Part shown: positions 1 to 8,985 of the stretch, piece after piece | Position numbering within the stretch: position 1 is the first letter of the stretch | How the letters are laid out: the number at the start of each line of letters is the position of its first letter | Source of the DNA: Nitrosomonas sp. | GTDB lineage: Bacteria > Pseudomonadota > Gammaproteobacteria > Burkholderiales > Nitrosomonadaceae | Direction: 5' to 3' | Assembly: GCA_017984435.1 (NCBI GenBank) | Contig: JAGNZK010000007.1 | Coordinates: 1-64,000 of the forward strand | Length of the DNA stretch: 64,000 nt | Program-made: the position numbers and the translations under genes | The notes under the pieces: generated by a model | The model's database searches: none | What the model was told of the DNA's origin: nothing | The model's input: only the letters and a program-made list of their open reading frames with translations

Positions 1-447
1 ACCGACCAGTTCACCGCTGAACAAATCCTTAAGTCCAGCCAAGTACAACCAGCCTTCGCCAGTCGAAATGTAAGTGATGTCGCTCACCCATACCCGGTTA
101 TGGTGCCGTCACAGTGAAGTTCCGCTCCGGACCAAAGGTCTCTCGGGTGCGCTGGTGTGCCGCTCGAATCTCCATTTCCAGCTCGGTCAACGGCTTCTGA
201 TTCTTGCCAACATCATCCAATTTGCCCAGGCGTGCTGCATGTATCCAGCTCTTCAGCGTTCCTGGCGGCAATGACAATCGCCTTGCCGCTTCAGATATCG
301 TCAAACCATCCACTTCATGCAGACTCACTGCCTGCGCCCGAAATTCCTGCGTGTAAATCCCTCTTGGTATCCATTTCATCTCACTCCTCCATTTCCAGTA
401 TCTTATAGAAACGTCGGATTCCTCTTTTTCCAGCTTACCTCAGTACA
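1..447 (-). mobile_element. IS3-family insertion sequence remnant, internally deleted
   Basis: Remnant of an IS3-family element on the minus strand, cut by the window edge. The frame from 379 to 98 begins as an OrfA helix-turn-helix protein (motif SEAARRLSLPPGTLKSW). After LTELEMEI it jumps directly into an OrfB N-terminal segment (IRAAHQRTRETFGPER) and stops. Bases 104-1, in another frame, carry the OrfB catalytic-core start [17 protein letters not shown]. Two internal stretches are therefore missing: the OrfA tail plus OrfB start, and the OrfB region before the DDE core. A TGTACTGAGG-like sequence near 447 may be the terminal inverted repeat. Not functional as seen; the family call is firm, the exact ends are not. 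Confidence 0.8.
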
Positions 448-702
448 TTTTTTATGGCGATCTGTGTATCATAAGCCGCAAGGGAATCACCAATTAATTT
501 GCTAAGTAAGAAAAACATAAGACAAACGGAACACAAGAAACAAAACCTATCATACAGAGAGGGAAGTTTCCGAAATGTCGATCACACAGTCATTTGTTTA
601 CATAGTCATATAGGCAATAATCGGTGTTTCCCTAGATTTTCCAGCCTTTTCGTGAAATCTGATTTTTTATAACCGATAAACCAGATCAATACAAGGAAAC
701 CC

Positions 703-1146
703 ATGGGCGCCACTTTCTTTTATATTTTTATTTATTTCATTGGATACTACGGTTCCAATATTCTGAATATGTTAACGATAAGCCCGTTTATCACCAATCG
801 TTACATGGCAGCATTGCTACCTGTCTATGGCGTTGCTTTTACGCATGCCTATGTAATCGTCAGCAGCCCACCACCGCAGGGAACAGGCGTTACGATTGAA
901 TATGCTTTACTGGTATTTATTACTTTGCCGGTGGTGATAGTTACATTGGGTGCTGCTTATTTCATGTGGAACAGTAAAGGTAAACCCGAGGACACTGCTG
1001 CTAGTAATCCATCCGATGGCGACACAGAGCCGGTAGAAGCTACCGTCGCTGAAGCAGATGATCTCAAAGCAGTGCCATCATCCGATGAGAAGTCAGTGAA
1101 TAAAGAAATTGATATCAACAAAAGTAAAGACAGCAAGGAAACTTAA
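703..1146 (+). CDS. small membrane protein with charged tail, function unknown
   Basis: A 147-residue protein. The first ~95 residues hold about three hydrophobic segments (near residues 3-25, 35-55 and 65-90). They are followed by a soluble, acidic Glu/Asp/Ser/Lys-rich tail of about 50 residues. The start is supported by AAGGA at 694-698 just before the ATG. The gene stands alone, with ~255 bases between it and the IS3 remnant upstream, and ends in a strong shared terminator. I do not recognise a family; an inner-membrane protein with a cytoplasmic tail is the most that can be said. Confidence 0.6.
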   Translation: MGATFFYIFIYFIGYYGSNILNMLTISPFITNRYMAALLPVYGVAFTHAYVIVSSPPPQGTGVTIEYALLVFITLPVVIVTLGAAYFMWNSKGKPEDTAASNPSDGDTEPVEATVAEADDLKAVPSSDEKSVNKEIDINKSKDSKET

Positions 1147-1179
1147 AGCCCAATGCACAGCATTACCAAAGTTTTCACT

Positions 1180-1222
1180 CAACAAAAAACCCTCACGCCA
1201 AAAGTATGAGGGTTTTTTGTTG
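1180..1222. terminator. bidirectional intrinsic terminator
   Basis: Perfect 16-bp stem (1180-1195 with 1207-1222) around an 11-base loop. The stem runs from an A-rich flank into a GC-rich CCCTCA/TGAGGG top and ends in a T run on either strand. It lies between two convergent genes, so it can serve both. Confidence 0.85.
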
Positions 1223-1233
1223 AATCAATGGTG

Positions 1234-1710
1234 TTATGACGTTCTATTGACGATTACATGCTCCTTCTGTGCGCTCAATGTACCTTGCTCGATGATCGCC
1301 AGCGTCAAGCGCGAAATCGCCACGCGCTTACCAGTAGCCTCTTCAACAATATCCGTTTGCCAGACTTGTGTGCGACGACCGGTATGTAGCGGCGTACAAA
1401 CTCCAATGACATAGCCTTTAGTAACTGCACGAATGTGGTTTATATTCAACTCCAATCCAACTGCACGATATTTTTCCGGATCAATTGTCATCCACCCCGC
1501 TACACTGCCTAGCGTTTCCGACAAAACACAGCTAGCACCACCATGCAGGATACCGAATGGCTGCGTTGTGCGCTTGTCGACAGGCATACGTCCCTTTAGG
1601 TAGTCCGCTCCCAATTCAGTAAACTGAATACCGATATGTTCCCCCATATTGGCATTACGCAAACCTTCCAGATAATCAATCGCATACTCTTTAAACCAAA
1701 TAGCATTCAT
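1234..1710 (-). CDS. hotdog-fold thioesterase (PaaI/YbdB-like)
   Basis: 158 residues, a usual length for single-domain acyl-CoA thioesterases. The hotdog signature is visible in the middle third: FGILHGGASCVLSETLGS, where the HGG turn precedes the long central helix, and a later VGLELNINHIRAVTKG strand pair. The family hydrolyses aryl- or acyl-CoA thioesters. Relatives include the menaquinone-pathway MenI and enterobactin proofreading EntH enzymes, but nothing nearby fixes the substrate, so a housekeeping CoA-ester hydrolase is the safest reading. The start has AAGGGA upstream. The gene is monocistronic and convergent with the preceding membrane-protein gene. Confidence 0.8.
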   Translation of the reverse strand: MNAIWFKEYAIDYLEGLRNANMGEHIGIQFTELGADYLKGRMPVDKRTTQPFGILHGGASCVLSETLGSVAGWMTIDPEKYRAVGLELNINHIRAVTKGYVIGVCTPLHTGRRTQVWQTDIVEEATGKRVAISRLTLAIIEQGTLSAQKEHVIVNRTS

Positions 1711-1826
1711 GAATCATTCCCTTTTATTATTGCGGACACTTGAGCAGCAAAATACTCACACAGTGTTGGATTATAGTGCAATGACAACCTCTGAGGCACT
1801 TCCAGAACAACAAAAAGGACATTACT

Positions 1827-2445
1827 ATGAACAAGACTTTCAAATACAACCGCCTTTCTAAAGATGATGCTGTTTTACTACTGGTCAACCATCAGGCGAA
1901 GCTGATCTCACTGGTGCAGGATTCTTCACCGAATGAATTCAAGAATAACGTGTTAGCGTTGACAGCCTGCGGCAAGTATTTCAAGTTGCCGACCATCCTG
2001 ACCACCAGTTTTGAGGATGGTCCGAATGGGCCGCTGGTTCCGGAAATCAAGGAAATGCATCCTGCTACACCGTATGTGGCGCGTCCGGGCAATATCAATG
2101 CTTGGGACAACGAAGATTTCGTCAAGGCAATCAAAAAAACCGGCCGCAAACAACTGATCATCGCCGGTGTAGTCACTGAAGTCTGCGTCGCCTTTCCAGC
2201 GTTATCCGCTATTGAAGAAGGTTATGAAGTATTCGTGGTCACCGATGCTTCCGGCACTTTCAATGAAGTGACCCGTGTGCTGCTTGGTTACGTATGCAAT
2301 CCGCCAGTATGCAGATGATAAGTTGGCTTGCAAACTGCACCGTGACTGGCGCAACGATGCCGAAGGTCTGGGAACCTTATTCTCCAGTTACATTCCTAAC
2401 TATCGGAATCTGATGACCGGTTACTTCATTGTCACCAAAAAATAA
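1827..2445 (+). pseudogene. isochorismatase-family (YcaC-like) hydrolase, frameshifted
   Basis: The frame from 1827 encodes a YcaC-like cysteine hydrolase up to VVTDASGTFNEVTR and then runs off to a stop at 2318. The expected C-terminus is still readable. From about 2279 a second frame gives AAWLRMQSA..QMISWLA, and from about 2320 a third frame gives KLHRDWRNDAEGL through to a stop at 2445. The frame changes equal two one-base losses. The nucleophile-elbow region (VVTEVCVAF) is intact, but the first catalytic position reads LLVNHQ instead of the family's usual LLVDHQ, an Asp-to-Asn change. Most likely a decaying gene; sequencing error in two places is the alternative but would not explain the Asn. 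Confidence 0.75.
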
Positions 2446-2568
2446 GATAGTATGGAACGCGGCGGGTAACTGGTGCGTTCCATCGACATTTTCTTGTATT
2501 GCCGACTGTATTGGCGTGAATCATTTCCACAAACAGTCGAATTAATTACGTCGCTTAAAGGAAAAATA

Positions 2569-4443
2569 ATGAACAACCCTAAAACAACTCAGTTGATCCT
2601 CCGCAACGGCCAATTCACGACACTTGATCGCCAGCGCCCGCAAGCCACAGCTGTCGCTATCTCCAATGGCTGTTTTAGCGCTGTCGGGGATGACAGTGAC
2701 ATCATGCGCCTAGCCGATAGCAATACGCAGGTGATCGATCTCAATCGCCGTCGCGTCATTCCGGGCCTTATCGATTCGCACCTGCATTTTATCCGGGGCG
2801 GACTTAATTACAACATGGAATTGCGCTGGGACGGCATTCCTTCGTTGACTGATGCCATGCGCCGTCTGAAAGAACAGGTAGCACGCACACCTGCACCGCA
2901 ATGGGTGCGCATCGTCGGTGGTTTCACCGAAATGCAGTTTGCCGAGAAACGTTTGCCGACACTCGACGAAATCAATGCCGTTGCACCGGATACTCCGGTT
3001 TTCATCCTGCATCTTTACGACCGCGCTCTGCTGAATCGTGCAGCACTGCGCGCCTGCGGTTACGATCGGGACACGCCTAATCCACCGGGTGGTCTGATTG
3101 TCAAAGACGCTAACGGCGAACCGACAGGCTTGCTGCTGGCGGAACCCAATGCGATGATTCTGTATGCAGCGCTTGCCAGAGGTCCCAAGTTACCGTATGA
3201 GTACCAGATCAACTCGACGCGCCATTTCATGCAAGAAATGAATCGCCTGGGTATAACCGGTGCCATCGACGCCGGTGGCGGTTTTCAGAACTATCCCGAT
3301 GACTACAAAGTCATTGAAGAACTGCACCAAGCGGGCGAGCTGACCTTGCGCATCGCCTATAATCTGTTCACGCAAAAAACCGGGGAAGAGGTTGCCGATT
3401 TTACCAAATGGACAAAGATGGTGAAACCTGGCGATGGCGATGGCTACTACCGGCATAACGGCGCGGGAGAAATGCTGGTTTTTTCTGCGGCGGATTTCGA
3501 GGATTTCCGTATGCCACGCCCGGATATGGCACCGAACATGGAAAATGATCTGGAAGCGGTCGTGCGCATCCTCGCCAGTAATCATTGGCCATTCCGTCTG
3601 CACGCCACCTACAACGAAACCATTTCCCGTGCGCTGGATGTATTCGAAAAGGTGAACCGGGATATTCCTTTTGATGGCATTCATTGGTTTTTTGATCACG
3701 CCGAAACCGTGACTGACGCCAATCTCGAGCGCATTGCCAAACTGGGTGGTGGCATTGCCATTCAACATCGCATGGCCTATCAAGGCGAATATTTTGTGCA
3801 ACGCTACGGACGTAAAGCCGCGGAGCGCACACCGCCTTATCGGCGTATGCTGCAAATGGGTGTCAATGTCGGCGCGGGTACTGACGCCACCCGTGTGGCC
3901 AGCTATGATCCTTGGAATGCGCTTTATTGGCTCACTAGCGGTAAAACTCTAGGCGGCCTCTCGCTGTATCCAGCAGCCAATCTCGTTGATCGGGAGACTG
4001 CGCTACGTTTGTACACGCAAGCGAATACTTGGTTTTCGAATGAAGAAGGCGTCAAAGGTCAAATTAAAGTCGGTCAATACGCGGACCTCGCCGTACTATC
4101 CGCCGATTACCTCAGTGTGTCAGAGAACGAAATTCGTAATCTTGTTTCGGTGCTAACGATCGTCGGCGGCCGCATTGTTTACGGTGACGACGAATTTGGC
4201 GCGCTTTCCCCACCCTTGCCGCCAGCCATGCCCGATTGGTCTCCGGCGAATCACTACAGCGGCTATTTCAAACCTGCGGCAAGCACAACGACATTAAATG
4301 CATTGGCCCATACCGCGTGCGGTTGCGGAGTCAGTTGTTCCGTACACGGTCACGCCCATGGGCGCGCGTATCAGGATGCCGTGGATACTGGCGACCAGCG
4401 CGGCTTCTGGGGTGCGCTCGGTTGTTCATGTTGGGCGGTATGA
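2569..4443 (+). CDS. YtcJ-type amidohydrolase with Cys/His-rich C-terminal tail
   Basis: Metal-dependent hydrolase of the amidohydrolase-3 (YtcJ/AepA-like) family, 624 residues from the ATG at 2569. The start is preferred over 2473 because AAAGGAAA sits just upstream. The metal-binding HxH is at residues 71-73 (GLIDSHLHF). Later candidate ligands are in RLHATYNE, WFFDHAET and the C-terminal GAGTDATR. The last ~45 residues are unusual: a cluster ACGCGVSCSVHGHAHG and the terminal GCSCWAV add several Cys and His. I have an impression that related proteobacterial proteins share such a tail, but cannot confirm it. The natural substrate is unknown. A porin gene starts 31 bases downstream, suggesting one transcript. 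Confidence 0.8.
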   Translation: MNNPKTTQLILRNGQFTTLDRQRPQATAVAISNGCFSAVGDDSDIMRLADSNTQVIDLNRRRVIPGLIDSHLHFIRGGLNYNMELRWDGIPSLTDAMRRLKEQVARTPAPQWVRIVGGFTEMQFAEKRLPTLDEINAVAPDTPVFILHLYDRALLNRAALRACGYDRDTPNPPGGLIVKDANGEPTGLLLAEPNAMILYAALARGPKLPYEYQINSTRHFMQEMNRLGITGAIDAGGGFQNYPDDYKVIEELHQAGELTLRIAYNLFTQKTGEEVADFTKWTKMVKPGDGDGYYRHNGAGEMLVFSAADFEDFRMPRPDMAPNMENDLEAVVRILASNHWPFRLHATYNETISRALDVFEKVNRDIPFDGIHWFFDHAETVTDANLERIAKLGGGIAIQHRMAYQGEYFVQRYGRKAAERTPPYRRMLQMGVNVGAGTDATRVASYDPWNALYWLTSGKTLGGLSLYPAANLVDRETALRLYTQANTWFSNEEGVKGQIKVGQYADLAVLSADYLSVSENEIRNLVSVLTIVGGRIVYGDDEFGALSPPLPPAMPDWSPANHYSGYFKPAASTTTLNALAHTACGCGVSCSVHGHAHGRAYQDAVDTGDQRGFWGALGCSCWAV

Positions 4444-4474
4444 TCGTATAAATCTCTTTATGCAGTAAATCCTT

Positions 4475-5839
4475 ATGCGCCAACAGACGGCAAAAAAATA
4501 TAAAACTAGTCTGATTGCCGTTGTCTTGCTCGCCGTGTCGTTACCGGCGACCGCATCAGAATATCGGCCGCTACGCTTCGAAGAAGATTGGGGCGCACAT
4601 TGTGAAAAAATAGCGCCTAAATGCTGGCGCATCTCAGAGACGGCTACGCTGACACTCGGTGCCGACGCACGTGTGCGTTCCCAGGGTTATTGGCCGCTAG
4701 ATTTCGGCATTAGCGAAACGAACGGCAACAAAGGTGACAACTACACGCTGTTTCGAGGCTTAATACACGGCGACTTACGTGTCGGCAAGCACACTCAGAT
4801 GTTTGTACAATTCGGGGCCTATGATGAAGCCGGACGTCGTGGAGGTCCTGAGAGAACCGATCAAAGCGATCCCGACTTGCAGCAGGGTTTTCTGGCGTGG
4901 AACGGCAATAACTTTTTCCTCCGTGCGGGTAGGCAAGAATCTCCTTTCGGCACCTCGCGCTTGATCGGGTTGCGAGACGGCCCTAACATCCGCCTTGCTT
5001 TCGATGGCGTACGCACCGGTTGGAAGCAGAAATCTCACCGCATTGATGGCTTTATCTTCCAGCCGGTTCTCAATAAGCCGGGAGCTTTTGATGATACAGA
5101 TAATAAATCGCAGCTGCTGTACGGCTTATATACTACGCTCGCTCCGGAAAACATCGTTCCTCTCAAAGTCGATCTCTATTGGTTCGGTTACGAAAGAGAT
5201 CATGCAAGGTTTGCAACAGTGCGAGGACAGGAGCGCAGGCATTCTTTCGGCGCGCGGCTTTTCGGCTCTGCAAAAAATTGGGACTGGAACCTGGAAGCAG
5301 TATACCAGGTCGGTCATGTCGGCAATCAGACCATCCGCGCCTGGACGGTTGCTTCTGATACGGGTTTCACCTTTACAACGCTGCCATGGTCTCCGCGACT
5401 TGGCCTGAAAGCGGATATTGCCAGCGGTGATAAAAATCCAATCGACGGACGGCTTGGTACCTTTAATGCACTCTATCCCAACCCCACCTATTTTAGCGAG
5501 GCGGCACTATTGGCACCGGGAAACACCATGGATTTACAGCCAACCGTGACCATCAAACCTGCTCCTGAATTCGAAGTCACTGTGGGCTGGAATTTTCTAT
5601 GGAAACATCACGAAACCGATGCCGTTTACACGCCACCAGCGCCTTTGGTAGCAATACCTGAAACCATTGGAACCGGCCGCTATATTGGTGACCAGATCAA
5701 GCTGGAAGGCAGCTATCGCCCTCATCCGCAGTGGGAGATCCGCGCCGCTGCAGTCCATTTTAACTCTGGAAAGGCATTGACGCAGGCCGGTGGAAAAAAT
5801 GTGGATTTTTTTATGACAAGCCTGGCGTTTCGTTGGTAA
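4475..5839 (+). CDS. alginate-export-like outer-membrane porin
   Basis: 454 residues with a clear Sec signal peptide (KKYKTSLIAVVLLAVSLPATASE) and a beta-barrel pattern of alternating strands ending in a C-terminal aromatic (LAFRW). The sequence fits the alginate_exp/AlgE-like porin family: an early LGADARVRSQGYW strand, the FFLRAGRQESPFGTSRLIGLRDGPNIR region and repeated short strands. These barrels pass anionic polymers or small solutes; alginate itself is not implied. It follows the amidohydrolase gene by 31 bases, so it may admit that enzyme's substrate, which is an inference from position only. Confidence 0.75.
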   Translation: MRQQTAKKYKTSLIAVVLLAVSLPATASEYRPLRFEEDWGAHCEKIAPKCWRISETATLTLGADARVRSQGYWPLDFGISETNGNKGDNYTLFRGLIHGDLRVGKHTQMFVQFGAYDEAGRRGGPERTDQSDPDLQQGFLAWNGNNFFLRAGRQESPFGTSRLIGLRDGPNIRLAFDGVRTGWKQKSHRIDGFIFQPVLNKPGAFDDTDNKSQLLYGLYTTLAPENIVPLKVDLYWFGYERDHARFATVRGQERRHSFGARLFGSAKNWDWNLEAVYQVGHVGNQTIRAWTVASDTGFTFTTLPWSPRLGLKADIASGDKNPIDGRLGTFNALYPNPTYFSEAALLAPGNTMDLQPTVTIKPAPEFEVTVGWNFLWKHHETDAVYTPPAPLVAIPETIGTGRYIGDQIKLEGSYRPHPQWEIRAAAVHFNSGKALTQAGGKNVDFFMTSLAFRW

Positions 5840-6027
5840 CAGACCTACCGACGACAGAGCTTTGTATGCCTCGTAACCGGTATGTCGGCACTTCTTAGTC
5901 TATTATCATGTTTATTTTGGCTGGCATCGGCGGTGGCCAAATCCGGGATGGTTCAGATATAAAAATCTTTAGTTATTGTATAAATTAGTTTACATTGCAA
6001 GACCCTATTAGTCATAAGAATTCGACC

Positions 6028-7107
6028 ATGCAAACAAACAATTCAGCCTCATCAGAAAATGAAAACGCAGCAAATGCAACTTTAGATATACGCAGAGATA
6101 TCGTGCTCGATGCACAATTTGACCAGCCTTATATCATGATGAATGCTCTGGCAGGAATTATTGCCAGCTATGCATTACTGGCAGGCAGTGTATCAGGCGT
6201 GATTGGCGCCATGCTAGTTGCTATGCTATTGGGTCCCATCGCCGGCCTGTCGCTATCATTGGTTGATGGAGATTACGCGCTGTTTAAGAAATCCTCATTA
6301 TCGCTGGCTGGAGGAGTAGGTATTGTTGCGTTATGTGCTCTGATTATTGGTCTAATTCATTACGACATGCCTATAAGCGACGAAATGCTCGCACGAACCA
6401 ATCCCAATTATTTAGACTTAATGATCGCACTCGCTGGTGGTGCTGTCGGAGCATATGCAGTAGTCTCTCCGCGCATCCCAAATGCAGTTGTCGGTGTTGC
6501 AATAGCAACCGCTTTGGTTCCGCCACTATGTACGGGAACGATTTTCATCGCCCGCGGAGACTGGGAACATGCATTTGGAGCTTATTTGCTGACAGGTACT
6601 AATATTATCGCCATTCAATTTTCCTCATCTATAGTGCTATGGTTGTGCGGTTTTCACAAAGTCGTTGATCGCTTCTATATCAACCATAAAGTCATTTGGC
6701 TGAATGGCATCACGATTATGCTACTAATTCTATTGTTTGTAACACTTGGTACCAATACTAAGCTACTGGTTGACAAAGTTAACTTTGAAACAAAAGTTCG
6801 TAATATATTAATAAGAGAAATGAATTCATATCCTGGTGCATATGTAAGTGAAACGCGACTTGCTCTAGAAAATGGGAAAATGATTATTCGTGCCGTAGTG
6901 CGAAGCCCTAATAGTTTTTCCTCTGAAGATGTCGCCAGGATCGAGTCTAAATTGCCCGATTCACCGAACCATCTACCGATTGAACTACGTTTACGTCATG
7001 TCACTGTAGAAGTTATAACAAAAAATGGCTCAGTTCCCGATGCTGAAATGTCTCAGATGTCTGGAATCGGTGAAAAAAGCAAGCATCTCTTTTTCACCTT
7101 CCAGTAA
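6028..7107 (+). CDS. DUF389 family integral membrane protein
   Basis: About 359 residues from the ATG at 6028; a TTG at 5995 would add 11. Neither has a convincing ribosome site, and the ATG is chosen by default. After a ~35-residue polar N-terminus there are about six membrane segments with many small residues. These include GVIGAMLVAMLLGPIAGLSLSL and a second re-entrant-like stretch IPNAVVGVAIATALVPPLCTG, both typical of the DUF389 hydrophobic domain. The last ~100 residues form a soluble domain. The biochemical role of DUF389 is not settled. The gene is not obviously part of an operon. Confidence 0.8.
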   Translation: MQTNNSASSENENAANATLDIRRDIVLDAQFDQPYIMMNALAGIIASYALLAGSVSGVIGAMLVAMLLGPIAGLSLSLVDGDYALFKKSSLSLAGGVGIVALCALIIGLIHYDMPISDEMLARTNPNYLDLMIALAGGAVGAYAVVSPRIPNAVVGVAIATALVPPLCTGTIFIARGDWEHAFGAYLLTGTNIIAIQFSSSIVLWLCGFHKVVDRFYINHKVIWLNGITIMLLILLFVTLGTNTKLLVDKVNFETKVRNILIREMNSYPGAYVSETRLALENGKMIIRAVVRSPNSFSSEDVARIESKLPDSPNHLPIELRLRHVTVEVITKNGSVPDAEMSQMSGIGEKSKHLFFTFQ

Positions 7108-7134
7108 AAAATAATCAAGGGATCATAATGGATT

Positions 7135-7196
7135 AGCTTAGGTACTAAGCTGTAAGAATTCCTGATGTTACTTGCAGTATTCAAGAAAATACTGCA
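7135..7196. other. two hairpins after the DUF389 gene
   Basis: A 7-bp perfect stem (7135-7141 with 7145-7151) is followed by a 9-bp perfect stem (7173-7181 with 7188-7196). Neither is followed directly by a T run, so they are weak candidates for a terminator or for RNA end protection. They precede the IS3 remnant. Confidence 0.35.
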
Positions 7197-7234
7197 GATG
7201 AGGCTCCCCTGTTTTCTGTCTTCCAACAGACGAA

Positions 7235-7690
7235 CATTTTTTAGACCTGATTGGGCGCGATTAGGTTGAAATTCCGATCCAACAGATTCGGTGCAATCGG
7301 CAGATCGTGCTTGCTGTCGGTAGTCACGACGAATTTACGCTTTCCGCGCGCTTTGATGTCATATACCTTCATGAGCCGCCGAACCCGTTCCCTCCAAACT
7401 CGCACGCTATTAGCGCGAGGTTCTCACCAGATCCTCGGCCAGCCTGCTGGCTGCATACACGGCCTTGATGTGAACCAGCAGAGCGGTATTCCTGAGGCGC
7501 TTGCCGGGTAACCGGCCAACAGCTTTTTTGCCGCTCAATCCAAACGTACTTCACACTGATTCCCACGCAAAGTACGCCGTCGCTTTTTTAGAATGTCGCG
7601 CTCTTGCTTCACTCTTGCAAGTTCTGCCCTCAGTCGTGTCAATTCCATTTTTTCCACACCTGCCGGCTTGGCTCCTGTACCCGCCAATTA
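7235..7690 (-). mobile_element. second IS3-family remnant (OrfA tail plus OrfB start)
   Basis: Read on the minus strand from ~7690: a typical IS3 OrfA C-terminus (MELTRLRAELARVKQERDILKK), then after a frame slip in an A6G run ATAYFAWES, then OrfB-like KYVWIERQKKLL. Interrupted frames follow, ending in RVRRLMKVYDIKARGKRKF and DLPIAPNLLDRNFN. The sequence stops before the OrfB catalytic core. It holds the part that the first remnant lacks, but sequence differences suggest a different IS3 member. No terminal repeats or target duplications could be assigned. Non-functional. Confidence 0.75.
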
Positions 7691-7710
7691 GCCTTCTGCC
7701 GCTTTGCACC

Positions 7711-7738
7711 ACAGATAGTTTTTGAACGGCCTGCTAAA
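7711..7738 (-). repeat. orphan end of MITE-like repeat overlapping the thiolase stop
   Basis: The stretch CAGATAGTTTTTGAACGGCC plus TGCTAA matches, with one mismatch and in opposite orientation, the outer end of the 147-bp repeat at 11635-11781. The other end of this copy is not found; the IS3 remnant lies where it should be. The thiolase stop codon (7734-7736) lies inside the repeat end. Confidence 0.6.
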
Positions 7739-8933
7739 GCGCTTCAAACACACCCGCTGCGCCCATGCCGCTGCCAATGCACATGGTTACCATGCCATAT
7801 TTCTGTTTATGGCGGCGCAATCCATGCAATAAGGTCGCCACTCGAATGGAACCGGTTGCGCCCAGCGGATGACCCAGTGCAATCGCGCCACCCAGCGGAT
7901 TCACTTTACTGCGATCCAGTCCCAAGTCACGAATCACGGCAAGGCTCTGCGCGGCAAACGCTTCATTCAGTTCGATCCATTCCAGATCATCCAGTTTGAC
8001 ACCGGTTTGCTTCAGCACTTTGGGAATGGCTTGAATGGGGCCAACCCCCATGATCTCGGGCGGCACACCCGCGACGGCAAATCCGACAAAACGCCCGAGC
8101 GGAGACAAATTAAAGCGTTTCATCGCGGCCTCGCTCATCAATACCACCGCACCCGCGCCGTCGGACATTTGCGAGCTATTGCCTGCAGTCACTGAGCCTT
8201 TGGCGGCAAAAACCGGTCTCAATTTGGCCAACACATCAAGACTAGTATCAGCGCGCGGCCCTTCATCGGTGCCTTTGATGGCAATTTCTTCATGCACGGT
8301 GTGCGTGATCAGATCCGGGCGTTTCTCATCAACCTTGTAGGGTGCGATTTCCTGCGTGAATTCACCGGATTCGATCGCTTTTAAGGCGCGCTGATGGCTG
8401 GTCAAAGCGAACTCGTCCTGATCTTCACGCGATACTTTCCATTGTTCCGCTACTTTTTCGGCGGTCATGCCCATACCATAAGCAATCGCCACATTTTCCT
8501 CATGCTCAAACATAGCCGGATTCATCGCAATCTTGTTACCCATCATCGGCACCATGCTCATGCTCTCAGTGCCGCCCGCAATCATCACGTCCGCCTCCCC
8601 CAACCGAATACGATCCGCTGCCAGTGCAACGGATTGCAAGCCGGATGCGCAAAAGCGGTTAACCGTCATACCGGCCACACTATTGGGCAACCCGGCCAAT
8701 AGCAACGCCACACGTGCGACATTGATACCCTGTTCTGCTTCGGGCATGGCACAACCCACGATGACATCATCAATCGCTGCCGGATCCAGTCCTTCGCATT
8801 GTTTCATCACAGCGTGCAACACATGCACCAACATGTCATCGGGGCGCACATTTTTAAACATGCCGCGCGGCGCTTTGCCAACTGGTGTGCGGACGGCTGC
8901 TACGATATAAGCTTCTTGGGTTTGCTTGGTCAT
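7734..8933 (-). CDS. fadA: acetyl-CoA C-acyltransferase (3-ketoacyl-CoA thiolase)
   Basis: Thiolase of the beta-oxidation type, 399 residues, full length. It cleaves 3-ketoacyl-CoA with CoA to acetyl-CoA and a shortened acyl-CoA. The acylated cysteine is C95 in [11 protein letters not shown]. The general-base histidine is H355 ([10 protein letters not shown]) and the second active-site cysteine is C385 ([10 protein letters not shown]). LNEAFAAQ, another family motif, is present. The start has GGAG upstream. It lies 52 bases downstream of the FadN-type gene and is surely co-transcribed with it. The stop codon falls in a repeat end, so the last residues could have been altered by the insertion. 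Confidence 0.92.
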   Translation of the reverse strand: MTKQTQEAYIVAAVRTPVGKAPRGMFKNVRPDDMLVHVLHAVMKQCEGLDPAAIDDVIVGCAMPEAEQGINVARVALLLAGLPNSVAGMTVNRFCASGLQSVALAADRIRLGEADVMIAGGTESMSMVPMMGNKIAMNPAMFEHEENVAIAYGMGMTAEKVAEQWKVSREDQDEFALTSHQRALKAIESGEFTQEIAPYKVDEKRPDLITHTVHEEIAIKGTDEGPRADTSLDVLAKLRPVFAAKGSVTAGNSSQMSDGAGAVVLMSEAAMKRFNLSPLGRFVGFAVAGVPPEIMGVGPIQAIPKVLKQTGVKLDDLEWIELNEAFAAQSLAVIRDLGLDRSKVNPLGGAIALGHPLGATGSIRVATLLHGLRRHKQKYGMVTMCIGSGMGAAGVFEAL

Positions 8934-8985
8934 GGGTTTCTCCGTGGATCGTCGATCTTGGAATACTTGCTATTTTATCTACACA

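Noticed and set aside
3190-3855. 221-codon minus-strand frame inside the amidohydrolase gene
   Set aside because: Antisense shadow of a well-supported gene; composition mirrors the sense codons and there is no start signal.
5995-6027. TTG start of the DUF389 gene eleven codons upstream
   Set aside because: No better ribosome site than the ATG at 6028, and the extra residues show no conservation cue.
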